Positions 16,902 to 26,506 are shown, counted from the first letter of the stretch. The stretch is 64,000 bases of DNA from a virus (IMGVR_UViG_3300031521_000040:1-64000), one strand, 5' to 3'. Notes: generated from the sequence alone by a model not told the origin. Translations and numbers: made by a program.

Positions 16902-16938
16902 CAAAAAAAAGACAATTAAATAAATTAATTGTCTTTTT
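16902..16938 (-). terminator. bidirectional terminator after the tail sheath gene
   Basis: GACAATTAA and TTAATTGTC pair around a short AT loop, with A8 before and T5 after on the plus strand, so it can act in both directions. It ends the sheath message on the minus strand. Confidence 0.8.
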
Positions 16939-16964
16939 AGTAATATGTTGTAAATTATTGTTTA

Positions 16965-19757
16965 TTAGTCAGTAAAAGATGCACCAGATGGACTAATGGT
17001 GAACGTTATTCCTATGAATTCAACAGCACGTGTTGGTTTTAGTTGAATTTCACCATAGAGTTCATTTCTATCATTACTTTCTGTTGTATTATTACTACTA
17101 TCCATTTTGATTCTAAAATCAAGTAAGCCTCTTTCTCTCTTGATTGTATCTAGAATAGGTGTTGCTTTTGATAAGAATTGATCGATAGTTGTCTGATCGT
17201 TTTGCTCGAAAACAAGTCTGATTGCGATATTAGCAATAAGTACTTTAATTTGAAGTAATAATCTACGAACATTAATCCTATTAAGTGCAGTTTCTTTAAC
17301 TTGCAATGTTTTTTGTCCGAAGATTGCAGTTCCAGTATCAGCGAAGTCAGCCATTGGGTTAATTCTGCCAGCATATAAAATATCTCTTGCTTCTTGTGAT
17401 AATTTATATTTAGATTTTCTAGCATTAGTAACGCCTCTATTCAAACCTGCTGGCGCAAACCATGGAAATGATGAATTATCTGTAAATGCCATTGCTCGTA
17501 CTACTTCACCTGTAGGTGGAATATAAACGTTTACATTATTTTGAGTATCCCTCAACTGAATCCATGGAAAATAAGTACATGAATAGCTACTATCAATACC
17601 TGCAGTATCCAATAAATCAACAATATCTTGTGCTGCAATAACATCTGCTTTACCGTTGTCTCCAACTGCAATGCTGACATTTACATCAGGTGTATCGATA
17701 ATATATAACGTATCGGTTCTTTGTGTTTCAATCATTTCGATTGTATCTTGAATGATTATATTGTTATCAGACCAGTTTATGCCCGGGGTTGCAAACAAGT
17801 TAATTGTAACTTCTTCAGGATTTGCAAATACGTTAATAGCTGTTTCCCATGCTTGGAAGTCGTTTGTTGGACTACCGTTTGGTACTACGCCATCATAAAG
17901 TCCGTTTAAACGATATAAATCACCATATGAACGACCATCCCTATTAACGTCCCATCCATCAAAACCACCAGCAGGCGCTAATGTGAATTTTCTTGTGTTA
18001 ATATCATAATATGCCGATGTTGAATCAGTTACATCATTAATCGTTTGGAATGTATCAATACCACCGTCAAAGCTATAACCATTTGAGGTTACACCAGAAG
18101 CATGTATGTCCATATGGAAACCTTGTGTTTCAATGTGACTACCAGTACTAATTTGCCCATTAAAATTAAAATAGTTTTGGTTAATACCTACACCTTTAAC
18201 ACTTGGGCTGCTATATGCTGTTTCAGAAATACCTAAGAATACTTTCTTTATTCTGTCATCAGCATTATAATATGTTTTATAGAAAACTTGTGGAGCAATA
18301 CCTGCAATTACGCCAGCTGTGCTACCAGATGTTGTTGCTGAAACTGCATAGTTATTAAATAAGTATCCTTCAAAACCAGCTGGAAAATCACCAATAGTTA
18401 AATCGCTTGCGACTTCAACCATAACGAATTTACTTAACAAGTCATAATCACCATCAATAGTACCGATTCTCTGACCAATATAGTTATTCTGCCCTTTAAT
18501 TATGCTACATCTTGAAAATGTTTCTAATACACTTACATTATCATCAGTATCGTTGAAATCACGAATGATTACATCAAATTCTAATGATATTGGGTTAATG
18601 TTAGCAATACTAATTTTAATTTCTTGATTAGCTGCATTTCCATCTGAAATACTAATAAACTTGAATAATCTGCTAACAGAATTACCTTTAATCTGACTTA
18701 CTACCCATGGAGTTTCAGGTGTTTTAAATTGTGTTTTATAGTTGCTAAAGAAACTAGTATTACATGCGATAATTTTAGTGTTTACACCAAATGCATATGG
18801 CGAAATACCAGAAATTCCATATATTGCCCATTGACTACCAAAAGTAGCACCATCGCTATCAAGTTTCTTTATCAAATCAGGATAAACTGCTTCAGCCCAA
18901 ATTTTAGTTGTTTTATCTTTTGCATCAAATCCGATTACGTTAGGTATAAAGCTACTTGCATCAGGATTTAATGAAACAACATACATTTCTTTTGTTGAAC
19001 CGCTTATTGCATTTAAATTAAACGTGCCGAATAAGTTGCCAATGCCCGTTGATGTTGTGTTTCCTGAAATAGTTAACGTTGTTGCATCAAATACTGTTGT
19101 TGAATTGGCATTTACATTATCTACAACATTACCTCTACTTCTAACAACACCTAACACCATATTTTTATAGTCAGTGTATTCAGTGCCATTAAATGTAGTT
19201 GCTGTTATTGAAACAGTACCGCTTCCAGTACTTGCGCTGTAGGTAATTGCTTTAAACGTTTTTGATATTCCACTAAATGCAGTATCACTATATTTAGTAA
19301 ATCCGCCAAATACAACGCCAGTATCACCTGATGCATAAATTGAAACGCCTAAGTAAGTATTATTGGTATATGATGCTGTGGTAACACCTGTAGCACCTTT
19401 ACTTACAGTTGATGGATCAATACCAGCATTTAATGTAAGTGCCCAAGCTTTTCCTGCATTATATCCGCTTAAACCCAATACTCTAGTTACCCATAATTGA
19501 TTAGTTTCTTCCAGATATGAATTAGCTACATATGGTAATTGATATTGAAGATTACCGTTGGTAAATCTTTGGGTTGTTTGTGCTCCAAATCTGTTAGCAA
19601 ATTCAGTTTTGTCCTGTACGTAAACCTTCTCAAAGGCAGGTCCTTTAAGGGTTTCGCCAACAAGTCCTAATGTTGTAATACCTACGTTTCTTGTTACAAA
19701 GGTTAGGTCTTGTTCTTTAAATTTATACCCCGGTGAGGTAAATACAAATTCTGCCAT
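16965..19757 (-). CDS. gp18: tail sheath protein (T4 gp18-like)
   Basis: A 930-residue sheath protein. The start FVFTSPGYKFKEQDLTFVTR and the next strand (TTLGLVGETLKGPAFEKVYV) are typical of contractile sheaths. The conserved C-terminal domain is clear over the last ~250 residues (DIVDLLDTAGID, YAGRINPMADFADTG, IFGQKTLQVKETALNRINVR, RLVFEQNDQTTIDQFL, AVEFIGITFTISPSG). T4 gp18 has 659 residues; the extra ~270 lie in the middle (~100-620), which is Thr/Ser/Gly-rich and beta, so they are probably surface domains on the outside of the tail. It forms the contracting outer tube. A late-type motif lies 63 nt upstream and a terminator follows the stop. Confidence 0.95.
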   Translation of the reverse strand: MAEFVFTSPGYKFKEQDLTFVTRNVGITTLGLVGETLKGPAFEKVYVQDKTEFANRFGAQTTQRFTNGNLQYQLPYVANSYLEETNQLWVTRVLGLSGYNAGKAWALTLNAGIDPSTVSKGATGVTTASYTNNTYLGVSIYASGDTGVVFGGFTKYSDTAFSGISKTFKAITYSASTGSGTVSITATTFNGTEYTDYKNMVLGVVRSRGNVVDNVNANSTTVFDATTLTISGNTTSTGIGNLFGTFNLNAISGSTKEMYVVSLNPDASSFIPNVIGFDAKDKTTKIWAEAVYPDLIKKLDSDGATFGSQWAIYGISGISPYAFGVNTKIIACNTSFFSNYKTQFKTPETPWVVSQIKGNSVSRLFKFISISDGNAANQEIKISIANINPISLEFDVIIRDFNDTDDNVSVLETFSRCSIIKGQNNYIGQRIGTIDGDYDLLSKFVMVEVASDLTIGDFPAGFEGYLFNNYAVSATTSGSTAGVIAGIAPQVFYKTYYNADDRIKKVFLGISETAYSSPSVKGVGINQNYFNFNGQISTGSHIETQGFHMDIHASGVTSNGYSFDGGIDTFQTINDVTDSTSAYYDINTRKFTLAPAGGFDGWDVNRDGRSYGDLYRLNGLYDGVVPNGSPTNDFQAWETAINVFANPEEVTINLFATPGINWSDNNIIIQDTIEMIETQRTDTLYIIDTPDVNVSIAVGDNGKADVIAAQDIVDLLDTAGIDSSYSCTYFPWIQLRDTQNNVNVYIPPTGEVVRAMAFTDNSSFPWFAPAGLNRGVTNARKSKYKLSQEARDILYAGRINPMADFADTGTAIFGQKTLQVKETALNRINVRRLLLQIKVLIANIAIRLVFEQNDQTTIDQFLSKATPILDTIKRERGLLDFRIKMDSSNNTTESNDRNELYGEIQLKPTRAVEFIGITFTISPSGASFTD

Positions 19758-19820
19758 GTCTAATATTTATTTATTTTTTTTATTATTATTTTAATTTTAA
19801 AGCTGTTTCCTGCTTTCTAC

Positions 19821-19830
19821 AATAAATACT
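19821..19830 (-). promoter_or_regulatory. late-type motif AGTATTTATT before tail sheath
   Basis: Minus-strand AGTATTTATT, 63 nt before the sheath ATG. Confidence 0.58.
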
Positions 19831-20037
19831 AAAAAATAACGCAAAAGAAGTTTTAGTAAAATTATTATCACATTGCTATTCTTGCTAATAAACCTAAATT
19901 TTGGATTTTTTTAATTTTTTTTATTCATATTTTTTTCTTTTTTTAGTTTTTATATTTAAAATTTTCGTTTTTTAGCTAAAAAATATTTTTAATTTTTTTT
20001 AAAATAAATTATTGATAGATATGGTTTTCCTAGTTTT

Positions 20038-20047
20038 AGTATTTATA
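20038..20047 (+). promoter_or_regulatory. late-type motif AGTATTTATA before 701-aa structural gene
   Basis: Full-consensus AGTATTTATA ending 18 nt before the ATG at 20066. Confidence 0.65.
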
Positions 20048-20065
20048 ATAAACGTTTAAATAATC

Positions 20066-22171
20066 ATGAACAAATCACAACAAATTTATTTTGATAGTGG
20101 CAATACTGGAAATGATATTCATACAAAGATAAGACTTGAACAAAATATTAATAGTATTGAATTTCTTAGCTTAAGCATAAGCGCTGAAGATGCTTATCAA
20201 AATTTTAATGCTGATTATGGCGTATTAATTGGAAGGGTAATTGCTAATGGTGGTATTGGCGTTCCAAATGCAAAAATAAGTATCTTCATTCCAATTAGTG
20301 ATACCGATTCATTGAATGGTGACATTGCTAGTGTCTATCCATATAAAACACCTAGAGATAAAAATAATGAAGGAAAAAGGTATAATCTATTACCACGAAC
20401 TTCAAAAATTAGCCCATTGACAGGTCAATGGTCGCCTAAACAGCCATTTGGCTCGTTTCCAATTAAAGAAGAAGTTGTAACTAATGATATATTACTAAGT
20501 GTTTATAAAAAATATTATAGATATACTGCATTAACTAATGATTCGGGCGATTATATGATGTTTGGCGTTCCCATAGGAACTCAAACAGTACATATGAGTG
20601 TAGATATTACTGACATTGGAAGATATAGTATGAATCCAGCATCAATGGTAACTAATTTAGGATACTCACCTAATTTATTTACTGCCGATAAAACCAAAAT
20701 AAAACCTAATAATGACCTAAACGATTTACCTAATATTGAAACACAGGAAATTGATGTGGATGTTATACCTTTTTGGGGTGATGCTACTAATTTCGAAATA
20801 GGTATAACTCGACAGGATTTTAGAATTAGATCAGTAATTGCAAATACTTTCGTTATTTTTGGAAGCGTGTTTACTGATGGTGATAATGCAATGTGGGGTG
20901 CTAATCCTAGTGGAAGTAGACGAATTTCGGAATTATTTCGTGCTAGAGACGATGCGAATACGACTATCGGCATATTCTCAAAGAGAACAGGTAAGGTTAC
21001 CGAAAAAATATATTACTATCCATCTAGCGTTAGTGATGATACAATCGATTCTGGAAATGCTAAGAATGATGGTAGCGACATGTTATTGTTAGACCCTAGT
21101 GAATATTCATTATATAGTGAAAATGGTAATTTTGTTGCCATAATAAATTGTAACAGAAATAAAGTTATAACGAATAATGGTGTTGAAACACCTGTTGCTG
21201 ATAATTCGCCTAATGGAGTATATACTAAATTTAGGGGATTTATGACAATTGAAATATTACCAGATGACGTACAAATGAATTTCACTGGTGATATTGGCGT
21301 TGATACGACACTTGTACCATTCAGATATATCTTAAAATTTCCACAATACGCTGAAAGAAATCAATCATTTATACAGCCAGATAGGTCAACAAGTAAAGAT
21401 TTTCCCAATACGAATCAATGGAGAAAGCAATCATACACTTTTACAGGTGGAAGCTTCTATAGTTTATCTAAATTTCATGGAACAGTATATAATGACTCCG
21501 CAACTGATGCTAATCAGGGTACAAATAATGGATTTTATAATCACGATACAATTAATAAACCACTCAATCAAGACCCTTTCTGGAATGTAGGTATTATTGC
21601 TACAAATACTTATGATGAAAAGTATCCTAACGATGCACTTAAGTTTCCAACTAATTCTAATATTACTGGCACATTAAAAACATTTGGTGCGAATTGGATG
21701 AATTTAAGTATTTATCTACCACAAGTTGGATTTCTGCAGGATGGCTCTAAATTTGTTTATCGTGTTAGATCAGCAGATCATTTCACACGTCAAATTCCAG
21801 ACGATAACGATCAGGGAAACAATGCATATTATTTTTACGATAACGATCAAAAAATTGCTGCTGGTGATATTAATACTAAATGGTTTGCACGTTCAGATTT
21901 AAACTGGACTGACTTTATCAATGTGCCAATTAATGATATTGTATATATGAAGGGCAAAGATAAGGGATTTAAGACTAATACGTTTGAATTAAGTGGTAAA
22001 TATCGAAACGGTACAATAATACCTCATGGATGGTCACACCCATGTCCAATGGATGGTGGAAAACTTGATGGTGATCCATTAATGTCAGCAGACCCTGCAA
22101 TCTATTTTTATAAAGGATTGGATGAAGTAGACTGTATTGAGTTTTTATATAAGTTAGGACTAATTAATTAA
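20066..22171 (+). CDS. large virion protein with carboxypeptidase-regulatory-like domain
   Basis: A 701-residue protein. Residues ~50-180 contain YGVLIGRVIANGGIGVPNAK and later TNDSGDYMMFGVPIGTQTVH, the paired strands of a carboxypeptidase-regulatory/transthyretin-like beta sandwich, interrupted by a loop. The rest is Asn/Tyr/Thr-rich and beta, as in baseplate or fibre proteins, with a WSHPCPMDGG segment near the end. It is followed closely by two more structural-looking genes, and all three share one late-type promoter region. I infer a baseplate-periphery or fibre-attachment role; no T4 counterpart is recognised. Confidence 0.7.
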   Translation: MNKSQQIYFDSGNTGNDIHTKIRLEQNINSIEFLSLSISAEDAYQNFNADYGVLIGRVIANGGIGVPNAKISIFIPISDTDSLNGDIASVYPYKTPRDKNNEGKRYNLLPRTSKISPLTGQWSPKQPFGSFPIKEEVVTNDILLSVYKKYYRYTALTNDSGDYMMFGVPIGTQTVHMSVDITDIGRYSMNPASMVTNLGYSPNLFTADKTKIKPNNDLNDLPNIETQEIDVDVIPFWGDATNFEIGITRQDFRIRSVIANTFVIFGSVFTDGDNAMWGANPSGSRRISELFRARDDANTTIGIFSKRTGKVTEKIYYYPSSVSDDTIDSGNAKNDGSDMLLLDPSEYSLYSENGNFVAIINCNRNKVITNNGVETPVADNSPNGVYTKFRGFMTIEILPDDVQMNFTGDIGVDTTLVPFRYILKFPQYAERNQSFIQPDRSTSKDFPNTNQWRKQSYTFTGGSFYSLSKFHGTVYNDSATDANQGTNNGFYNHDTINKPLNQDPFWNVGIIATNTYDEKYPNDALKFPTNSNITGTLKTFGANWMNLSIYLPQVGFLQDGSKFVYRVRSADHFTRQIPDDNDQGNNAYYFYDNDQKIAAGDINTKWFARSDLNWTDFINVPINDIVYMKGKDKGFKTNTFELSGKYRNGTIIPHGWSHPCPMDGGKLDGDPLMSADPAIYFYKGLDEVDCIEFLYKLGLIN

Positions 22172-22182
22172 CAAAATGTTGA

Positions 22183-22192
22183 GGTATTTATA
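22183..22192 (+). promoter_or_regulatory. late-type motif variant GGTATTTATA
   Basis: GGTATTTATA ends only 4 nt before the ATG at 22197, closer than most. Transcription from it would give nearly no leader, so it may be a chance match. Confidence 0.35.
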
Positions 22193-22196
22193 GAAT

Positions 22197-23351
22197 ATGG
22201 ATAATCAAGTTAAAATATTACTTAATAGCAATCAGAATGTTAATTCTGTCAATGTAGATATGTATGAAAAAGTCAGTTTAAATAATAATATTTCCGAAAT
22301 CAATGAATATGATATTAGAAATAGTATTAGCGCAACTGAAATATTTGATATTGAGAGAAATAGAAATAGTATCTATAGAATATATGGAAAAATTGAATAT
22401 TTATCATTACTTAATGGACTTCGTAACAACTATAGTAAATTTGAGGATTTTTTTTCACCACAAATAAGTGATGGTAAAAGTATATTAAATTCATTTGATT
22501 TTTATTTAGTGAGAGCAACAACTGGATATACTAAGATTGTGGGAAGTGGCTCAACATGGGTTAGATATTTTAATGTTGTGTCAACACCAAAAGATTTCGA
22601 ACTATTTCCAGTAGGATTTTCTAATAATATATATGGTGAACAAGAATATTCATTTAATTTTAATGCTGATTTTAATGTTTCTAAATATTATGACGAATTT
22701 GGATTTCCAGTTACCGAATTATTTCTATATGCTCAATATAAAAAGGCTGCCAATCCAGTAGAAACATTATATTCTACAATGTGGTCAAGCTATGGCATTT
22801 CGGGAAAAACAATAACAAATACAATTCCATTAAACATTGGTGATTATGTAAAAAACAGTGTAGGTCAAAAGATTGGTGACTTAATTGAATATATTAAAGA
22901 TGATTTCAGTCAGATAGAACTATTTCCACAGGTTTATTATATAACAACGCCATGGACAGGCGGTAGTCTTCAATGGTGCTACAATCCGTTTATACCAATA
23001 AGACTAAGATATTTAACAGATAATGTATATACTGCTAATACGGGGAGTACTACATATGATCTAGTTGAATCCATACCATCATATGCAACAAAAATTGATA
23101 ATAATGGAAATTTTGTTTGGAGAGATATCATGCCTGAAGGATTTATTGATCCATTAACTGGAATAGGTACTGACTATCCGTTTATTAATGGAAAAAGATA
23201 TTTATTTACATCGATCATATTTGATATTATTCCAAATCTGGAAGATGCAGTAACAGCACACGCATTTAGTGATGTATGGTATACAAGGAACGCTAATAAT
23301 TCAAGCATAACACCAACAGGTAATATTAATGATATAGGTAAGCCATGTTAA
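22197..23351 (+). CDS. hypothetical virion protein
   Basis: A 384-residue protein that I do not assign to a named family. It starts NQVKILLNSNQNVNSVNVDM and continues with a beta-rich, aromatic body (PVGFSNNIYGEQEYSFNFNA, VTELFLYAQYKKA, TPWTGGSLQWCYNPFIPIRL). That composition fits a baseplate or tail-fibre network protein. It lies 25 nt after the 701-residue gene and overlaps the following frame by 7 nt if the upstream ATG there is used. It is most likely part of the same late structural unit. Confidence 0.7.
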   Translation: MDNQVKILLNSNQNVNSVNVDMYEKVSLNNNISEINEYDIRNSISATEIFDIERNRNSIYRIYGKIEYLSLLNGLRNNYSKFEDFFSPQISDGKSILNSFDFYLVRATTGYTKIVGSGSTWVRYFNVVSTPKDFELFPVGFSNNIYGEQEYSFNFNADFNVSKYYDEFGFPVTELFLYAQYKKAANPVETLYSTMWSSYGISGKTITNTIPLNIGDYVKNSVGQKIGDLIEYIKDDFSQIELFPQVYYITTPWTGGSLQWCYNPFIPIRLRYLTDNVYTANTGSTTYDLVESIPSYATKIDNNGNFVWRDIMPEGFIDPLTGIGTDYPFINGKRYLFTSIIFDIIPNLEDAVTAHAFSDVWYTRNANNSSITPTGNINDIGKPC

Positions 23352-23383
23352 TAAAAGAAACAATATTTAATAGAGGAATTGAT

Positions 23384-24124
23384 ATGAGCTTAAAAATTAA
23401 TATAGGCTCAAATGATAGCTTTTTAGGATATCAGCAAGAAATTGATAATATTGTTGAAGAAGTATCAGCAGGATTAATTAACTCAATTGTTGATGCGGAA
23501 AAACGAAAATTTAGTTTAAATTCTACAATACCTAATACCAAATTGCAATTTAATTTTAATGGTTTTAATACATTTATTGGTGCTGGCTTTACTGTTAAGG
23601 AAGTAATAACTAATAGCCAGACAATGCTAAACAGTTTTTTTATATTAGATTTTTACGATACGTTTGACCCTAACACACAGCAAAAAATATTCACCACATA
23701 CTTGACTAAGGTTGGTTATATACCGAACTATAATATTAGCGCAAGCACTAGTAATCAATTATACTATTGGTATATACCAATTTCATATACAACTGTACAA
23801 ACAGGCAGTACAGCGATTGGTTATGTTAAATTTAGTTTCTATAATGCTAAGTCAGGCATAACCACGCAATTTTATAACCAATATAATTCAAGTTTAACAA
23901 CAGCAGAGAAAATGTACTTCAAATGCGAACTAAATCTTTTAGATAAAACATGGAGATTTTTGAATATGCCTAATTCAGTTGTAATTGCTAACGAATTAAC
24001 GAACAGTATATTATATAACGATAAAATCAATAACACATATAATACGTTTAATAAAACAATACAGGTTTTTCCAACAGGTAATAGCTATAATTATGTTGAT
24101 AACAAATATAGGCTAATTACATAA
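23384..24124 (+). CDS. hypothetical virion protein
   Basis: About 246 residues from the ATG at 23384. That start is preferred over the in-frame ATG at 23345 because it follows AGAGGA by 6 nt, one of very few Shine-Dalgarno-like sites here, and because the extra 13 residues lie mostly after the previous stop without other support. The protein is Asn/Thr/Tyr-rich and beta in character (NTKLQFNFNGFNTFIGAGFT, LYYWYIPISYTTVQTGSTAI). It ends 8 nt inside the convergent tail-terminator gene. Likely the third member of the structural unit that begins at 20066. Confidence 0.66.
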   Translation: MSLKINIGSNDSFLGYQQEIDNIVEEVSAGLINSIVDAEKRKFSLNSTIPNTKLQFNFNGFNTFIGAGFTVKEVITNSQTMLNSFFILDFYDTFDPNTQQKIFTTYLTKVGYIPNYNISASTSNQLYYWYIPISYTTVQTGSTAIGYVKFSFYNAKSGITTQFYNQYNSSLTTAEKMYFKCELNLLDKTWRFLNMPNSVVIANELTNSILYNDKINNTYNTFNKTIQVFPTGNSYNYVDNKYRLIT

Positions 24125-24881
24125 CGCTATAACCAATTCTTGGCTTTCTCATTGTTTTAACTATTTCAAATTCTTTTTCGTCTTGAATAAAGCCTAGAAT
24201 TTTTAACGCATATTTTGAAACGAAAAATCTATCGCCATCAATATTTTCAATAGGATTTGATTCTGCAAATCCTTCAAACAGTAATGGCAATGGATTACCC
24301 TTTATATATACGTATTCTTGTTGTGATGCAAAGTTCTTCAATACTTGTTCATCATACTGATTTACATCAACTCTATATTTAGTAAATAGAGTAACTTCAT
24401 ATGTCATATCAACGTTTGTTGGTTCAGGCATTTTAAATCGCAAGTATATAATTTCGCCATTATCTAATATAGGTACATCTAAATACCTGAATTTACGTGG
24501 CTGTGGAATTCTATTTTTATTACCAATTCTAGTACCTCTTTGTTTATCAATACGCCTGACAGTAACGTAAGGCGTTGGAACGTTTTTATCATTATCCACG
24601 AATTTCCATGTTTTACTGAATTCTCCCCAACGATCATTTTCTAAATAGAAAGTAGGTACTGGTGTATTATCAATTACTGGCTTCATATTTCCAGTATCAA
24701 CATATGAAAAAACTGCTTGATCTAAATCTTCTAATAATATAGTTCTTGGCAAATATTTGGTATTAACATCGGTTTCGTTCATAAGTTCTTCTATCCTATC
24801 CATTCCATAGTGAAGGTATTCAGTACCGATTTTGGGTGGATTAACATCTAAGGTTAGTTTAACTTTTTTTGGTAGTGCCAT
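24117..24881 (-). CDS. tail terminator / sheath stabiliser (T4 gp15-like)
   Basis: A 254-residue protein, close to T4 gp15 (272). The core segment DMTYEVTLFTKYRVDVNQYD lines up by eye with the IYELSIFTRYEDDM region of gp15, preceded by a strand-rich part (YLDVPILDNGEIIYLRFKMP) and followed by a helix and a RFFVSKYALKILGF strand. gp15 forms the hexameric ring that caps tube and sheath and joins tail to head. A full-consensus late motif lies 13 nt upstream. It is the only minus-strand gene in its neighbourhood. Confidence 0.68.
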   Translation of the reverse strand: MALPKKVKLTLDVNPPKIGTEYLHYGMDRIEELMNETDVNTKYLPRTILLEDLDQAVFSYVDTGNMKPVIDNTPVPTFYLENDRWGEFSKTWKFVDNDKNVPTPYVTVRRIDKQRGTRIGNKNRIPQPRKFRYLDVPILDNGEIIYLRFKMPEPTNVDMTYEVTLFTKYRVDVNQYDEQVLKNFASQQEYVYIKGNPLPLLFEGFAESNPIENIDGDRFFVSKYALKILGFIQDEKEFEIVKTMRKPRIGYSVM

Positions 24882-24894
24882 ATTAATATTTTTA

Positions 24895-24904
24895 TATAAA
24901 TACT
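24895..24904 (-). promoter_or_regulatory. late-type motif AGTATTTATA before gp15-like gene
   Basis: Minus-strand AGTATTTATA, 13 nt before the ATG. Confidence 0.65.
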
Positions 24905-24973
24905 TGTGTGGTAATATTATTTTAAACGAAGTAATAAGTATAAAAATAATTATCAGGTATTTTATAATAATCC

Positions 24974-25004
24974 TTTGACTTTAAATATATAATAGTTACA
25001 TTTG
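24974..25004 (+). promoter_or_regulatory. host-type (Bacteroidota) promoter TTTG-N19-TACATTTG
   Basis: TTTG, 19 nt, TACATTTG is a perfect match to the Bacteroidota primary-sigma consensus TTTG/TAnnTTTG. The -7 box ends 17 nt before the ATG at 25022. It probably drives the nucleotide-metabolism run up to the terminator near 29600. Confidence 0.8.
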
Positions 25005-25021
25005 CGTTATAATTTAATATT

Positions 25022-25363
25022 ATGCTAATAGAACGTAAAGAATTCGTAGAAGAAAGTGGAAAAATTGGGTACGTTGAGTCAGTATTTGAATCAGGCAACG
25101 TACTAAAAACAACATATTTTCCTGAATCACAAAGACTCTATATTGCATTCAATAGAGGTCACACGTATTCATATGGTAATATATCGCAGGATATGTATAA
25201 TGAATTTGAAAGTAATGAATCGCAGGGAATTTTCTTTCAGAAAAGGATAAATAATAATAGTCGATATCCCTTCCGTAAAGAATTTACATTATATCCTACG
25301 GAAGTTACACTTCTAAAAGAAATCATCACTAAAAAACGAGCTGAAAATGACAACAATGAATAA
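25022..25363 (+). CDS. KTSC-domain protein
   Basis: A 113-residue protein whose residues ~15-85 fit the KTSC domain: IGYVESVFESGNVLKTTYF, then LYIAFNRGHTYSYGNISQDM, EFESNESQGIFFQKRI and a YPFRKE end. KTSC domains are small beta domains found in lysyl-tRNA-synthetase-like and phage proteins; the function is not established. It is the first gene after the host-type promoter and overlaps the next frame by 8-17 nt. Confidence 0.72.
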   Translation: MLIERKEFVEESGKIGYVESVFESGNVLKTTYFPESQRLYIAFNRGHTYSYGNISQDMYNEFESNESQGIFFQKRINNNSRYPFRKEFTLYPTEVTLLKEIITKKRAENDNNE

Positions 25364-25619
25364 TATAGAAGATTACCAAAACCTAGTTGAATTACTTAAA
25401 ATGGCACTAGAATTTTATGGTAATGCTGAGAACTATAAAACAGAAAGAGGTGTATTTAATATAATTAATATTGATGGTGGTTCACAAGCTCGTTTTGCGC
25501 TGGATAAGATTAAAGAATTAGAAAAAACATACGTTGATATGAAAACCGAATATGTTGACGTAGGTAATAAAACACCTGAAGAAATTTTTAATATAATTGA
25601 TAAATTAAAAAATGGATAA
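25356..25619 (+). CDS. hypothetical protein
   Basis: About 87 residues, starting MNNIEDYQNLVELLKMALEF (an in-frame ATG at 25347 is also possible). Mainly helical and acidic, with GGSQARFALDKIKELEKTYV in the middle. It overlaps the KTSC gene at its start and the MazG-like gene at its end by 8 nt, so the three are probably translated together. No family recognised; many phages carry a similar small helical protein near replication genes. Confidence 0.7.
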   Translation: MNNIEDYQNLVELLKMALEFYGNAENYKTERGVFNIINIDGGSQARFALDKIKELEKTYVDMKTEYVDVGNKTPEEIFNIIDKLKNG

Positions 25620-25995
25620 AATAAAAACATTTGGGGAATATCAGGCTAAGGCGGTTGATTTAAAATTTTCGCTGAATAAATTAGTTGAAAAGCATCCAGA
25701 CTTAGATAGAAACATATTATTCATTCTAGCTGTTAATTATGACTGCTTAGGACTTGGAGAGGAAGCTGGTGAGGTATCAGGTAAGGTTAAAAAAATCATA
25801 AGAGATAAAGGTGGTATATTCACTGATAAAGATATAATCGAAATAAAAAAAGAAATTGGTGATACTTTCTGGTATTTAACATCTTTATGTGAAACACTTG
25901 AAATTACAATGGAAGATGTTGCAACTGCGAACATTGAGAAATTACAATCAAGGCATGCACGTGGGACAGCTCATGGAAGCGGAGATAATCGTTAA
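25612..25995 (+). CDS. mazG: MazG-like nucleotide pyrophosphohydrolase
   Basis: A 127-residue single-domain protein of the all-alpha NTP pyrophosphatase (MazG/dUTPase-2) group. The Mg-binding pattern is present: CLGLGEEAGEVSGKVKK (E-E-x2-E) near residue 45 and IKKEIGDTFWYLTSL (E-x2-D) near residue 85. The C-terminal SRHARGTAHGSGDNR is the usual tail of phage MazG-like proteins. It should hydrolyse dNTP or NTP species and clean the nucleotide pool. Two dUTPase paralogues and ThyA follow on the same strand. Confidence 0.88.
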   Translation: MDKIKTFGEYQAKAVDLKFSLNKLVEKHPDLDRNILFILAVNYDCLGLGEEAGEVSGKVKKIIRDKGGIFTDKDIIEIKKEIGDTFWYLTSLCETLEITMEDVATANIEKLQSRHARGTAHGSGDNR

Positions 25996-26007
25996 AAACA
26001 TACATAT

Positions 26008-26460
26008 ATGAAATATAATATAAGTGAAGATAGTGGCACATCAATAACAGTAGCCCCTACACAGATAAAATTTAAGAAATTAATACCTGAAGCACAAGTG
26101 CCATTTAAAAAATATACACCTGATGCTGGATTTGATCTCTATTGTACTTCAATAGTTAAAAAGAATAAGTATATAGAATATCACACAGGACTTGCTATGG
26201 AAATACCTGTTGGTATGGTTGGTATTATCGTCCCAAGAAGCTCGATAACCGACTATGATTTAATGCTTAAAAATTCTTTGGGTATTATTAATTCAGGTGT
26301 TTCAGAAGAAATTATTCTATATTTCAGTGATGTTAAGGAATATAGTATGACACAAAAGAAAGAAATTTATAGTGTTGGTGATAGTATTGGTGTTATTTTT
26401 TTTATTGAAGTACCTAATGTTAATTTATGTGAAGTAGAGGACTTCGATGAAATACAATAG
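26008..26460 (+). CDS. degenerate dUTPase-like protein
   Basis: A 150-residue protein with dUTPase motif 1 (DAGFDLYCTS, ~40-49) and motif 2 (GIIVPRSSITDYDL, ~73-86) but a changed motif 3: GIINSGVSEEIILYF replaces the G-x-D-x-x-Y-R-G-E pattern, so the catalytic Asp and the uracil-pocket residues are missing. It ends at DFDEIQ, before the glycine-rich motif 5. A complete dUTPase is encoded 0.7 kb downstream. It could be a non-catalytic partner, a regulator as described for some phage dUTPases, or a decaying copy. Confidence 0.78.
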   Translation: MKYNISEDSGTSITVAPTQIKFKKLIPEAQVPFKKYTPDAGFDLYCTSIVKKNKYIEYHTGLAMEIPVGMVGIIVPRSSITDYDLMLKNSLGIINSGVSEEIILYFSDVKEYSMTQKKEIYSVGDSIGVIFFIEVPNVNLCEVEDFDEIQ

Positions 26461-26506
26461 ATTAATGAAAAATTTACATGTAATTATTGATTATTCAATA
26501 ACACCT

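Larger units (their letters stand above)
19758..20065. other. 308-nt divergent intergenic region
   Basis: There is no gene here. It is extremely A/T-rich with long T runs around 19903-19950 and carries outward-facing late-type motifs at 19821-19830 (minus, for the sheath) and 20038-20047 (plus). I saw no hairpin terminator and no host-type promoter. Confidence 0.7.
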
